NCBI GenBank assembly: GCA_040394475.1
Contig: JBEBSD010000052.1
Location: 1 to 44,964 of the forward strand
DNA: 44,964 bases
Reading direction: 5' to 3'
DNA from: JBEBSD01 sp040394475
GTDB taxonomy: Bacteria > Bacteroidota > Bacteroidia > Cytophagales > Spirosomataceae
The notes under the pieces are model-generated. The model did not search any database and had not been told where the DNA came from. It saw only the letters and a program-made list of their open reading frames with translations. A program made the position numbers and the translations under genes. The first letter of the stretch is position 1; every line of letters begins with the position of its first letter. Positions 26,712 to 34,385 of the stretch are shown one piece after another.

Positions 26712-26719
26712 TATTTTTG
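26712..26719 (+). promoter_or_regulatory. GHMP kinase -7 promoter element
   Basis: TATTTTTG matches TAnnTTTG exactly, 20 nt upstream of the TTG start at 26740. The -33 region overlaps the preceding terminator, with no TTG at ideal spacing. Confidence 0.55.
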
Positions 26720-26739
26720 CTCAAAAAGCAATTTCAATT

Positions 26740-27735
26740 TTGATAATAGAAACCAGAGCCTATGCCCGGGCCGGCCTGTTGGGAAATCCATCCGACGGCT
26801 TTTTCGGCAAAACCATCTCCATTTCGGTACGGAATTTCGGGGCCTCCATCTCTCTGTATGAGTCACCCGAGCTGCATATCATAGCCGAGCCCCAGGACGG
26901 CAGCAGTTTTAAAAGTATCTACCATCTCCGCGACTCGGTAAGCATGCTGGGATACAACGGCGGGATTCCCCTCATCAAAGCAGGTATAAAAAAGTTCACC
27001 GATTACTGTGAGCTCCATGCCATCAGACTGCCCAACCGGAATTTCACGACCCGCTACCGCTCCTCCATTCCCCGCCAGGTAGGAATGTCCGGATCCAGTG
27101 CAATCCTGGTAGCCTTAATGCGGGCGCTCATGCAGTTTTACAAGGTGGAAATCCCGTTGGAACACCTCCCCCAGTTGGTAATGGTGGCCGAAACAGAAGA
27201 GCTCGGAATTACCGCCGGCCTGCAGGATCGCGTGATACAATGCTACGAAGGGTGCGTATATATGGATTTTGACAAGCAGCTTATCGAAAGCCGGGGTTAC
27301 GGCAATTATGAGCGCATTGACCCGAAGCTCCTCCCCAAAATATACGTGGCGTATAATGTTCATTTAAGCAAAGTTTCAGGGAAAGTCCATAGCGACGTAC
27401 GGGCACGCTTCGACCGGGGAGAGGAAAAAGTAGTACAGACCCTTCAGCAGATTGCCGGACTCGCAGCTGCCGCACGGGAGCACCTGGTGGCCGGCAAGCC
27501 GGAAATGCTGCACGAACTTATGGATGAAAACTTTGACCTGCGCCGCAGCATTTATACCATCTCCGAAAACAACCTCGCCCTTATCAATGCTGCAAGGTCT
27601 TGCGGAGCCTCTGCTAAATTCGCAGGATCCGGGGGAACCATTATCGGTACTTACCGGGATGACGAAATGCTGAACCGCCTGTTTGTCGAACTTAAAAAAC
27701 TGAACGCCAGAGTCATCCGGCCCTATATTGTCTGA
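26740..27735 (+). CDS. GHMP-family kinase closely resembling plant glucuronokinase
   Basis: This 331-residue protein is a GHMP small-molecule kinase. The sugar-contacting N-terminus RAYARAGLLGNPSDGFFGKT, motif 2 (IPRQVGMSGSSAIL, 110-123), ELGITAGLQDRV and motif 3 (AKFAGSGGTIIG, about 291-302) are all present. As I remember Arabidopsis glucuronokinase, these segments align closely (LGNPSDVYFGRTIS, IPRQTGLSGSSAI, AGLQDRVAQVYGG, SGKVHS), better than galactokinase or mevalonate kinase do. The likely reaction is phosphorylation of glucuronate, or a related sugar, at C1. The start is TTG 26740, which gives the expected family N-terminus; no ATG lies nearby. It has its own promoter and is convergent with the GMC gene. 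Substrate is inferred. Confidence 0.85.
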   Translation: MIIETRAYARAGLLGNPSDGFFGKTISISVRNFGASISLYESPELHIIAEPQDGSSFKSIYHLRDSVSMLGYNGGIPLIKAGIKKFTDYCELHAIRLPNRNFTTRYRSSIPRQVGMSGSSAILVALMRALMQFYKVEIPLEHLPQLVMVAETEELGITAGLQDRVIQCYEGCVYMDFDKQLIESRGYGNYERIDPKLLPKIYVAYNVHLSKVSGKVHSDVRARFDRGEEKVVQTLQQIAGLAAAAREHLVAGKPEMLHELMDENFDLRRSIYTISENNLALINAARSCGASAKFAGSGGTIIGTYRDDEMLNRLFVELKKLNARVIRPYIV

Positions 27736-27747
27736 AGGATCAAACGC

Positions 27748-27773
27748 GACCGCTGCCCGATCAGGCAGCGGTC
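27748..27773. terminator. Bidirectional terminator between the kinase and GMC genes
   Basis: GACCGCTGCC (27748-27757) pairs with GGCAGCGGTC (27764-27773) around a 6-nt loop in the gap between two convergent genes. Confidence 0.7.
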
Positions 27774-27784
27774 AGAGCCGTTGG

Positions 27785-29500
27785 TTACAGATTTTTCTTC
27801 TTCAGTTCTTTTACCGCGAAATCGGCAGCGCGGGCGGTCAATGCCATATACATCAGCGACGGGTTCACACAGGAGGCAGACGTCATCGCAGCGCCATCGG
27901 TTACGAAGACGTTTTTCACGGAGTGCAACTGGTTATTGCCATTCAGGACCGATGTTTTAGGATCTCTGCCCATACGCGCCGTCCCCATTTCGTGGATGGC
28001 CATTCCGAGGTAAGACCCATTATCGTACGTACGGACATTTTTCACGCCGGAACGTTCCAGCATTTCCGCGGCGTCATTTTTCATATCCTCCCGCATCTTA
28101 TGTTCGTTTTCTTTCAGGTCGGCATCGAACACCACTGTCGGGATTCCGAATTTATCTTTCTTCTCCTTGTTCAGGTACATACGGTTATCATGGTAGGGAA
28201 GTGTTTCTCCAAAACCGCCAAAACCGATGCTCCAGTTGCCTGGCCGGGTTAGCTTCTCTTTGAAGTCCGCCCCAAACGCTTCCTCTGCGATGTTACGCTG
28301 CCATCCCTGACGGCTGCCTCCTCCCTGATACCCGAATCCTCTTAAATAGCCCCGTTTGTCGGAGCCTATGTTCTGATAGCGGGGGATATAAATGCCATTG
28401 GCCCTGCGTCCGAAATAATACGTATCCAATCCCCCTTCCCAGGTACCGCTGGCCCCGGTCCGGAAGTGATGATCCATCAGATTGTGCCCCAGTTCACCCG
28501 AATCATTCCCCATTCCATTGGGAAAGCGATTGGAGGTGGAGTTCAGTAACACCACTGTGGAGGCAATCGCACTGGCGCATACAAAGATAATTTTAGCAGA
28601 ATACTCCCGTTCCTCCAGGGTCTTGCTGTCCACCACCCGCACACCGGTAGCCCGTTGCTGCTTTTCATCAAATATAATCTCCCGCACAACCGAATCCGGC
28701 CGTAAGGTCAGACGGCCGGTCTTCATTGCCGGTGGGAGCGTGCTGGACTGCGTGCTGAAGTAGGCTCCGTACGGACACCCCAGCGAGCATAAATTCCGGT
28801 ACTGGCAGGATCCCCTCCCGCCGTCCAGCTGTATTTTGGAAGCCTGGGACAGGTTCGCCACCCGGCCGATGGTCATCGTACGTCCGGGAAACTCCTTTTC
28901 CAGCCGCTTACGAACCTCCTTTTCTACAAAATACATGTCCATGGGAGGCAGGAATTCGCTATCCGGCAACTGCGGCAGTCCCAGCTTTTCACCCGATATC
29001 CCTACATGCTTCTCCACGTAAGAGTACCAGGGAGCAATGTCCTTATAGCGGATAGGCCAATCGACGGCGATCCCTTCCTTCAGGTTGGCTTCAAAATCGA
29101 GGTCGCTCCAGCGGTACGACTGCCTTCCCCACATAATCGACTTTCCTCCTACAATATCCGGGCGGAACCAATCGAAGCGCTTTTTCTCTTCATAGGGCGA
29201 ATCCAGGTCATCCATCCAGTAGTTGGCCGTCATTTCATTATAGGGGTAATCCCGCGACAGAAAGGGATGCGTTTCCTTTTGCCTGATGGTCAGCCTTCCG
29301 TTATACTGTTTTTCCCACGGAGCTTTCATTGCATTTTCATAGCCCGTCACGTGTTCGAGTTGTTTGCCCTTTTCGAGCATGAGCACTTTTAATCCCTTTT
29401 CGGTCAGTTCTTTAGCCGCCCATCCTCCTGAAACGCCCGATCCGATCACAATAGCGTCGTAGGTCATTTCTTTTACTGCATCTATTAATAAGTTTGCCAT
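27785..29500 (-). CDS. GMC-family FAD-dependent oxidoreductase (probable sugar dehydrogenase catalytic subunit)
   Basis: This 571-residue flavoprotein oxidises an alcohol group, most likely on a sugar. The FAD-binding Rossmann motif is at the N-terminus (DAIVIGSGVSGGWAAKEL, GxGxxG at 20-25). The C-terminal GMC signature includes HEMGTARMG and VFVTDGAAMTSASCVNPSLM. A cysteine pattern in the middle (GSCQYRNLCSLGCPYG) is common in the three-subunit dehydrogenases that use a cytochrome c. There is no signal peptide of its own. Its upstream neighbour is a subunit 3-like protein with a twin-arginine leader, so it may be exported bound to that partner. Glucoside 3-dehydrogenase or gluconate 2-dehydrogenase type activity is possible; the substrate is not determined by sequence. 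Confidence 0.88.
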   Translation of the reverse strand: MANLLIDAVKEMTYDAIVIGSGVSGGWAAKELTEKGLKVLMLEKGKQLEHVTGYENAMKAPWEKQYNGRLTIRQKETHPFLSRDYPYNEMTANYWMDDLDSPYEEKKRFDWFRPDIVGGKSIMWGRQSYRWSDLDFEANLKEGIAVDWPIRYKDIAPWYSYVEKHVGISGEKLGLPQLPDSEFLPPMDMYFVEKEVRKRLEKEFPGRTMTIGRVANLSQASKIQLDGGRGSCQYRNLCSLGCPYGAYFSTQSSTLPPAMKTGRLTLRPDSVVREIIFDEKQQRATGVRVVDSKTLEEREYSAKIIFVCASAIASTVVLLNSTSNRFPNGMGNDSGELGHNLMDHHFRTGASGTWEGGLDTYYFGRRANGIYIPRYQNIGSDKRGYLRGFGYQGGGSRQGWQRNIAEEAFGADFKEKLTRPGNWSIGFGGFGETLPYHDNRMYLNKEKKDKFGIPTVVFDADLKENEHKMREDMKNDAAEMLERSGVKNVRTYDNGSYLGMAIHEMGTARMGRDPKTSVLNGNNQLHSVKNVFVTDGAAMTSASCVNPSLMYMALTARAADFAVKELKKKNL

Positions 29501-29572
29501 TTTGTATACTTTGGTTGCCAGGGAGTCCCTGTTCTTCTGTTACTCACTTAATTGGTTAAATCGCCGCCTGTA

Positions 29573-30112
29573 CTAGAGCGCCCAGGTTTTCTGATCGGGC
29601 TTAAGCGGGTAGGCCCCCTCAAATCTGCCCGGAACCGGCAAGTAATCCAGCGCCTGGGTGGCGCCGATTTCCGAGGTAAAATACCCCGTAACCGTTAAGC
29701 TTTTCATTAACTGAAAAAAAGGCTTGTTCGCAACGGTGCACTGTCTGACAACCTCGTTCTTCTGATCTGCTTCCAACTTCAGAAAGCTCTTTCCGAACTT
29801 ATCGGTGCTGATTTTCTCCGCCTTGTCGAGGCCCTGGTAAAATCCCACCTGATCCGCTTCTACATAGCAATCCCGCATGACCCGGACGATAAACTGTTCA
29901 ACGCCGGCCGCCTTGGCGCCGGGTGTCGTCGTGGAAGGAATGATAACATCTGCAATTTCGGCGAGCAAAAGCTCTTGTTCTTTGGAGACCGTCACCGACG
30001 GACCAAAATAAATCTTCTCGCCCATGGCTCCGGCCATCAACGGCGCCGACATCACCCCACCAAAGAGTAAGGTCAGCTGCCGGACAGCCTCTCTACGATT
30101 CATCTGAGACAT
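29573..30112 (-). CDS. Gluconate 2-dehydrogenase subunit 3-like protein with twin-arginine leader
   Basis: This small partner subunit (179 residues from the ATG at 30112) of membrane-linked GMC dehydrogenases is needed for maturation or export of the flavoprotein in the families known. The N-terminus MNRREAVRQLTLLFGGVMSA has a twin-arginine-like motif and a hydrophobic stretch. The body carries LLAEIADVIIPSTTTPGAKA, a phrase typical of the family, and FIVRVMRDCY. The frame extends to a TTG at 30124, but ATG 30112 (or 30103) fits the leader better. The GMC gene follows 72 bp downstream on the same strand, consistent with one operon. Confidence 0.87.
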   Translation of the reverse strand: MSQMNRREAVRQLTLLFGGVMSAPLMAGAMGEKIYFGPSVTVSKEQELLLAEIADVIIPSTTTPGAKAAGVEQFIVRVMRDCYVEADQVGFYQGLDKAEKISTDKFGKSFLKLEADQKNEVVRQCTVANKPFFQLMKSLTVTGYFTSEIGATQALDYLPVPGRFEGAYPLKPDQKTWAL

Positions 30113-30334
30113 ATTGATTAACAATGAATAATCTTAAAAAACTAAAACCAGTGCAATAGTAATAGTTTTTTACGAAATTATGCTATCAAAATCCTGATAT
30201 TAGTTACCACGGGGTTGCTGCTGTCTTATAGTATCTTATCCTTTCAGGACAGGCGCTGCGTCCCGGCAGGGCGGCCGGCGGAAACAGTGATTTTTAACGG
30301 GAATGTTCTGTGAAGATGGGTTGTAGAGATGGGT

Positions 30335-30425
30335 TATAAAATGGTCTGTGAGGACACAGACCATGGGGACATAGGTGATCTATAAAATGGTCTGTGGGGA
30401 CACAGACCATGGGGACACAGACCAT
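30335..30425. repeat. Tandem palindromic repeats, 46-bp period
   Basis: Copy 1 (30335-30371) and copy 2 (30381-30417) are identical at 36 of 37 positions. Each holds a perfect 10-bp hairpin: ATGGTCTGTG, a 4-nt loop (AGGA or GGGA), and CACAGACCAT (30341-30364 and 30387-30410). A third half-copy, CACAGACCAT, ends at 30425. Confidence 0.85.
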
Positions 30426-30453
30426 GGGTTCGTTACCCCTATAAACAACAAAA

Positions 30454-30477
30454 GCCCCGGAAGGGGCAGTTTTTTTG
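30454..30477 (+). terminator. Terminator-like hairpin with T-run
   Basis: GCCCC-GGAA-GGGGC (30454-30467) is followed by AG and seven T on the plus strand. No plus-strand gene precedes it; on the minus strand the hairpin is followed by TTTTG and could end the transcript of the small secreted-protein gene. Confidence 0.45.
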
Positions 30478-30643
30478 CAGACTCGCGAGAGGATACTCGT
30501 CACAACGTCGTTTCATCACCTGGTAACGAAACGATCGCCGGTTTCCTTTCATTATCCCTGAACGCATTTCGAACTCCCTGCCGTCAGGGCTGACCGCAAA
30601 GCGGCAGGGGTTGATCGTATGCAGATCCGGTGTCTGGGGAAAA

Positions 30644-31051
30644 TCAGAATTTAATTTCCAATACTGTCGCCAGTTCTTCCGGGCTATAGGTCTTTTCAAC
30701 GGGTGCAGATGCTTCAAGTCCCGGAAACTCGGGGGCTGTCGTTACATCCTCCTTGACCGGAACCTCCGGTGTTGCCGGAACCGACTGTGTCGACGCTCCC
30801 CATAACCCTACGATAGCGGCCATTTGTGAAGGACTATATTTCTGATTGAAGTCCAACGCTACTACGGGTTCCGGAACCATCACTTCTTCCATCGCCAGCG
30901 AAGGGAGCAATTGGACGATCGCGACCTTTTTCACCTTCTCCTCTGCGCCAAAGAACGTATTGGAATAATTATGTATTGTATTGCTATATACATTTGCTGT
31001 CGCAAGGGTAGCTACTACCAGTGTTGCGATAATCTTTTTTGTACTTTTCAT
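30644..31051 (-). CDS. Small exported protein of unknown function with two YSP motifs
   Basis: I do not recognise this 135-residue protein. From the ATG at 31051 it has a clear signal peptide (MKSTKKIIATLVVATLATAN, then VYS) and a low-complexity body rich in V, P, E and A. A short motif occurs twice, QKYSPSQMAAIVGL (about 70-83) and KTYSPEELATVLEI (about 120-133), the second at the very C-terminus, suggesting a duplicated binding or structural unit. A longer frame starting at 31114 would begin upstream of the -7 promoter element at 31101-31108, so the shorter start is preferred. The gene stands alone, with noncoding DNA on both sides. Confidence 0.65.
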   Translation of the reverse strand: MKSTKKIIATLVVATLATANVYSNTIHNYSNTFFGAEEKVKKVAIVQLLPSLAMEEVMVPEPVVALDFNQKYSPSQMAAIVGLWGASTQSVPATPEVPVKEDVTTAPEFPGLEASAPVEKTYSPEELATVLEIKF

Positions 31052-31100
31052 GATTCTTTTTGTTTTAGCTGATGTAGGGTATATCACCTTATTGTCGATA

Positions 31101-31108
31101 CAAAAATA
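31101..31108 (-). promoter_or_regulatory. -7 promoter element of the small exported protein gene
   Basis: On the minus strand this reads TATTTTTG, an exact TAnnTTTG match, about 50 nt upstream of the ATG at 31051. No -33 TTG at good spacing is seen. Confidence 0.5.
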
Positions 31109-31114
31109 CCTCAT

Positions 31115-31459
31115 AATTTTGATTATACCTAATAAATATTTTATGAACGGAATTTTATTCTGTTAAACGGTCGTTTTTTTACCCTTTCCCTGGTACTATA
31201 TATTTTGTATTATTTCAATTTATACAAACAAAATACTTTATTCTTATCTTCTCATAAAAAAGAGTTTGTCTCAATAACCAATTATTAGATATATGCAACG
31301 ATGGCTTTTTTTTCAGATTTTTTTCCGGTCTTCGTTTATTTTTCAAAAAAGGGGTGCTCCGGGGGGCCTGACCGGCAATCCGCTTCTATTCTGCTCCCAA
31401 ACCCCGCCGGCCGCACGCAAATGCTCTTCCGGCGATTTGACCGCTCTGATCGTTTCCGA
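31115..31459. other. AT-rich noncoding interval between divergent genes
   Basis: Positions 31115-31330 are strongly AT-rich, with long A and T runs, and hold no gene. Positions 31330-31459 are GC-rich and hold short frames without recognisable protein features. The fabG promoter lies at the right end. Confidence 0.5.
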
Positions 31460-31460
31460 T

Positions 31461-31491
31461 TTGTCCAATCGCCCGCAATGCCTTATTTTTG
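31461..31491 (+). promoter_or_regulatory. fabG promoter
   Basis: TTG (31461-31463) and an exact -7 element TATTTTTG (31484-31491) are 20 nt apart, close to the Bacteroidota consensus. The predicted transcript starts near 31498, after the TTG codon at 31489, so that codon cannot be the translation start. Confidence 0.65.
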
Positions 31492-31542
31492 AACCCAATA
31501 CTCAATTTTCTTATTCCGAAACTTTCCGAATACCAAAAAATC

Positions 31543-32289
31543 GTGTCATTACTAAACAATAAAGTTGCCTTAATCACCGGTGCATCCAGAGGAATTGGCA
31601 GATCAATCGCCCTGCGTTTCGCCCAGGAGGGAGCAAATGTTGCATTTACGTATCTTTCCAGCGTCGAAAAAGGAGCCGCACTGGTAACCGAACTGGAAGC
31701 ATATGGTATAAAAGCCGTGGGGTACAGGTCCGATGCCTCTGATTTTCAGGCTGCTGAAACCCTGGTCAACCAGGTAGTCGCCGATTTCGGCCGGTTGGAT
31801 GTACTGGTCAACAATGCAGGTATCACCAAAGACGGGTTGCTGATGCGGATGTCCGAAGAGCAATGGGACGATGTGATCCGCATCAACCTTAAATCTGTAT
31901 TTAATTTGTCCAAAGCCGCCATCAAAAGCATGATGCGCGCGAAATCGGGGTCCATTATTAACCTTACTTCGGTGGTAGGGATACGCGGCAACGCCGGACA
32001 AGCCAATTACGCGGCGTCCAAGGCAGGAATCATCGGCTTTACCAAATCGGTCGCACTGGAGCTTGGTTCCCGCAACATCCGGTCCAATGCCATTGCTCCC
32101 GGGTTTATCGAGACCGAAATGACGGAAGCCATTGATACCAAAGCGACGGCAGAATGGAAGCAGGCCATCCCTATGAAAAGGGGCGGACAACCTGAAGAAG
32201 TCGCCAATGCCTGTATATTTCTTGCCTCCGAACTGTCCACCTATATCACCGGTCAGGTGCTTCAGGTAGACGGAGGGATGCTTACTTAA
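31543..32289 (+). CDS. fabG: 3-oxoacyl-[acyl-carrier-protein] reductase
   Basis: FabG reduces 3-oxoacyl-ACP with NADPH in each round of fatty acid synthesis. From the GTG at 31543 the protein has 248 residues, normal for the family. It shows the cofactor motif TGASRGIGRS, NNAGITKD, and the catalytic residues Asn115, Ser143 (INLTSVVG), Tyr156 and Lys160 (NYAASKAG). The frame extends upstream to a TTG at 31489, but that codon lies in the promoter, and the N-terminus beginning MSLLNNKVALITGASRG is the usual one. The vWA gene follows 20 bp later and is probably co-transcribed. Other short-chain reductases are possible, but the motif set fits FabG best. Confidence 0.93.
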   Translation: MSLLNNKVALITGASRGIGRSIALRFAQEGANVAFTYLSSVEKGAALVTELEAYGIKAVGYRSDASDFQAAETLVNQVVADFGRLDVLVNNAGITKDGLLMRMSEEQWDDVIRINLKSVFNLSKAAIKSMMRAKSGSIINLTSVVGIRGNAGQANYAASKAGIIGFTKSVALELGSRNIRSNAIAPGFIETEMTEAIDTKATAEWKQAIPMKRGGQPEEVANACIFLASELSTYITGQVLQVDGGMLT

Positions 32290-32309
32290 CTTATCCATAA
32301 ACGAATAGC

Positions 32310-34385
32310 ATGCAGTCAGGCCTCGTATTTACCGCCTCGCCCTGGTTTCTGGCTCTCTGCCTGCTGGTCGGGGCGTTGTATGCCTGGTTGTTGTACCAAC
32401 CCCGCTCCGCCTGGAGCCGAAAGGTCAATTACCTCCTGGCAGCCGTCCGCACCGGGACCGTGGCCCTCATTTGCTTCCTGCTGCTGGCCCCGTTGATCCG
32501 GACCGTTCAGGTGTCGGTTGACAAGGCCAAAGTGGTGCTGGCGATCGACAATTCGGCTTCGATGGCCAAATTAGCCACCCCCGATCTGCTGGACCAAGTG
32601 AAAGAGCTGCGGAACGAGCTGGAGGGAGAAGGGTATGAGCTGAGCCTCCAGGCACTCTCCGGCACGGCCAACACCCTGGATTCGCTCTCGTTTGATGGAA
32701 AAACAACGGATTTGTCGAGGCTGTTCAGCACCATCAGCAGTAATTTTGAAGGACAGAATCTCACCGACGTCATTCTGCTGTCAGACGGAAATATCAATCA
32801 GGGAAGCTCTCCTGTTTATGGACTGCACCCGTTCCGCATTCACACTGTGGCGGTAGGGGATACCATTCCCGGCCGTGATGTGCAAATCAAAAAGATACAG
32901 GCAAACCGGGTGGCTTTCCTGGGAAATAAGTTCCCGATACAAGCAGATATCGTCGCCCACGGGATGCAGGGAGCAAGAACGGCCGTCACGCTCCGGCAGG
33001 GAAACCGGATCGTGGATACCCAACAACTTATCATCGGCGAGGAAGATTTTTTCCAAACCCTCACCTTCACGACCTCTTCCGACCAGAAAGGCGTTCAGCA
33101 TTACACCATCGAAATCGGGAATACCGACCGGGAAACTATTTTGCAAAACAACCGGAGAGAAGTGTACATCGACATCATTGACGGGCGGGAAAAGATACTC
33201 CTGCTGGGGTTAACCCCGCATCCTGACCTGAAGGCCCTGCGAACCATCATTCAGCGCAACGAAAATTATGAGCTGGACCTGCATGTGCTTTCTGCGGGAA
33301 CGGTGCCGCCCGAAGTCTTTACCAAGCCCTACGACCTGATCATCCTGCATCAGCTTCCCGACAATTATGGCATCGGTACGGATGTCCTGAACCGGCTGCT
33401 CCCGAAAGGCACACCGTTGTTTTTTATCCTGGGCAACCAATCTTCCATAACTTCGTTTAATCCCATCAACCAGACGGTACAGATTACCACGACACCGTAT
33501 CAGTTCGACAAAGTGAGCAGCCGTTACAACACCGGATTTCAACTATTGAACCTGGATGCCGGGAAACTGGCGCTTCTCGAAAAACTCCCTCCCCTTTCCT
33601 CTCCGTACGGAGAATACCGGAATGCAGCAGGCACAGAGGTAGTGCTTTACCAGAAACTGGGAAACCTGAATACCACGAAACCCCTGCTGGCACTTCATGT
33701 TGACGGGGAACGAAAAACCGGCGTCCTCCTGGGTGAGGGGCTCTGGCAGTGGCGCCAGGAAGAATTTTCGCTTACCGGCAACAACGAAGTAACCGATCCG
33801 CTGTTTGAAAAAATAATTCAATTGCTTTCCATCAAGGAAGACAAGCGCCGCTTCAGGGTGTATCCGCTGGCCTCTGAGTTCGACGAAGGGGAAATCGTTG
33901 TGTTTCAGACAGAAGTCTATAACGATATTTATGAAAGGCTCTACGGACAGGAGGTCAGCCTGAAAATCACGGACGAGGCGGGGAAGGTACAGACTTACAC
34001 CTATCAGCACACAGCAGAAAACCCGCAGTTCGAACTCAGCGGCCTGACCGAGGGTGTTTACCGGTACACGGCCGGCACCGTCTTAAAAGCCATGGAAGAG
34101 GTTGTTTCCGGGCAATTTGTAATCCGGAACCGGGACCTGGAAATGCAGCATACCACGGCAGATTTCGGGCTGCTGAAAGAACTTTCGGTCAAAACCGGCG
34201 GCCAGTTCCTCTACCCGGATTCCCTACGGGAACTGGCGCAGCACCTGGCCGGGAACCGCGTCCCTGACCGTCTTGACAGCACGGAAGAGCTGGTGTCGCT
34301 AATCCATCTGAAATGGCTGTTTTTTTTACTCGTCGCATTGGCTGCCATCGAATGGGGAACGCGAAAATACCTGGGTGGATATTAA
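32310..34385 (+). CDS. Membrane protein with von Willebrand factor A domain
   Basis: This 691-residue protein has two N-terminal membrane helices (about 11-29 and 43-63), a vWA domain from about 75 with an intact metal-binding MIDAS motif DNSAS (Asp80, Ser82, Ser84) and VILLSDGNINQG, a long extracytoplasmic beta-rich region (about 200-640), and a C-terminal membrane helix (LKWLFFLLVALAAIEWGTRK). It resembles the BatA/BatB-like and glutamine amidotransferase-like vWA proteins of Bacteroidota, whose role is uncertain. It sits in an operon with fabG upstream and overlaps the DUF2279 gene downstream. A scaffold or adhesion role at the membrane is only a guess. Confidence 0.82.
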   Translation: MQSGLVFTASPWFLALCLLVGALYAWLLYQPRSAWSRKVNYLLAAVRTGTVALICFLLLAPLIRTVQVSVDKAKVVLAIDNSASMAKLATPDLLDQVKELRNELEGEGYELSLQALSGTANTLDSLSFDGKTTDLSRLFSTISSNFEGQNLTDVILLSDGNINQGSSPVYGLHPFRIHTVAVGDTIPGRDVQIKKIQANRVAFLGNKFPIQADIVAHGMQGARTAVTLRQGNRIVDTQQLIIGEEDFFQTLTFTTSSDQKGVQHYTIEIGNTDRETILQNNRREVYIDIIDGREKILLLGLTPHPDLKALRTIIQRNENYELDLHVLSAGTVPPEVFTKPYDLIILHQLPDNYGIGTDVLNRLLPKGTPLFFILGNQSSITSFNPINQTVQITTTPYQFDKVSSRYNTGFQLLNLDAGKLALLEKLPPLSSPYGEYRNAAGTEVVLYQKLGNLNTTKPLLALHVDGERKTGVLLGEGLWQWRQEEFSLTGNNEVTDPLFEKIIQLLSIKEDKRRFRVYPLASEFDEGEIVVFQTEVYNDIYERLYGQEVSLKITDEAGKVQTYTYQHTAENPQFELSGLTEGVYRYTAGTVLKAMEEVVSGQFVIRNRDLEMQHTTADFGLLKELSVKTGGQFLYPDSLRELAQHLAGNRVPDRLDSTEELVSLIHLKWLFFLLVALAAIEWGTRKYLGGY

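Larger units (their letters stand above)
30125..30643. other. Noncoding interval with tandem hairpins
   Basis: No convincing gene is found. The stretch holds two near-identical hairpin units plus a partial third (30335-30425), a terminator-like hairpin (30454-30467), and a palindromic element at 30576-30609 (CCCTGCCG paired with CGGCAGGG) just beyond the stop of the small secreted-protein gene. Short frames across it are made of the repeats and are not believed. Confidence 0.6.

Noticed and set aside
30335..30425. CRISPR-like array
   Set aside because: Only two full units, no spacers of uniform length, each unit is a palindrome, and no cas genes are nearby.
31293..31562. 89-codon frame upstream of fabG
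   Set aside because: Crosses the fabG promoter and start, has low-complexity translation and no homology that I recognise.
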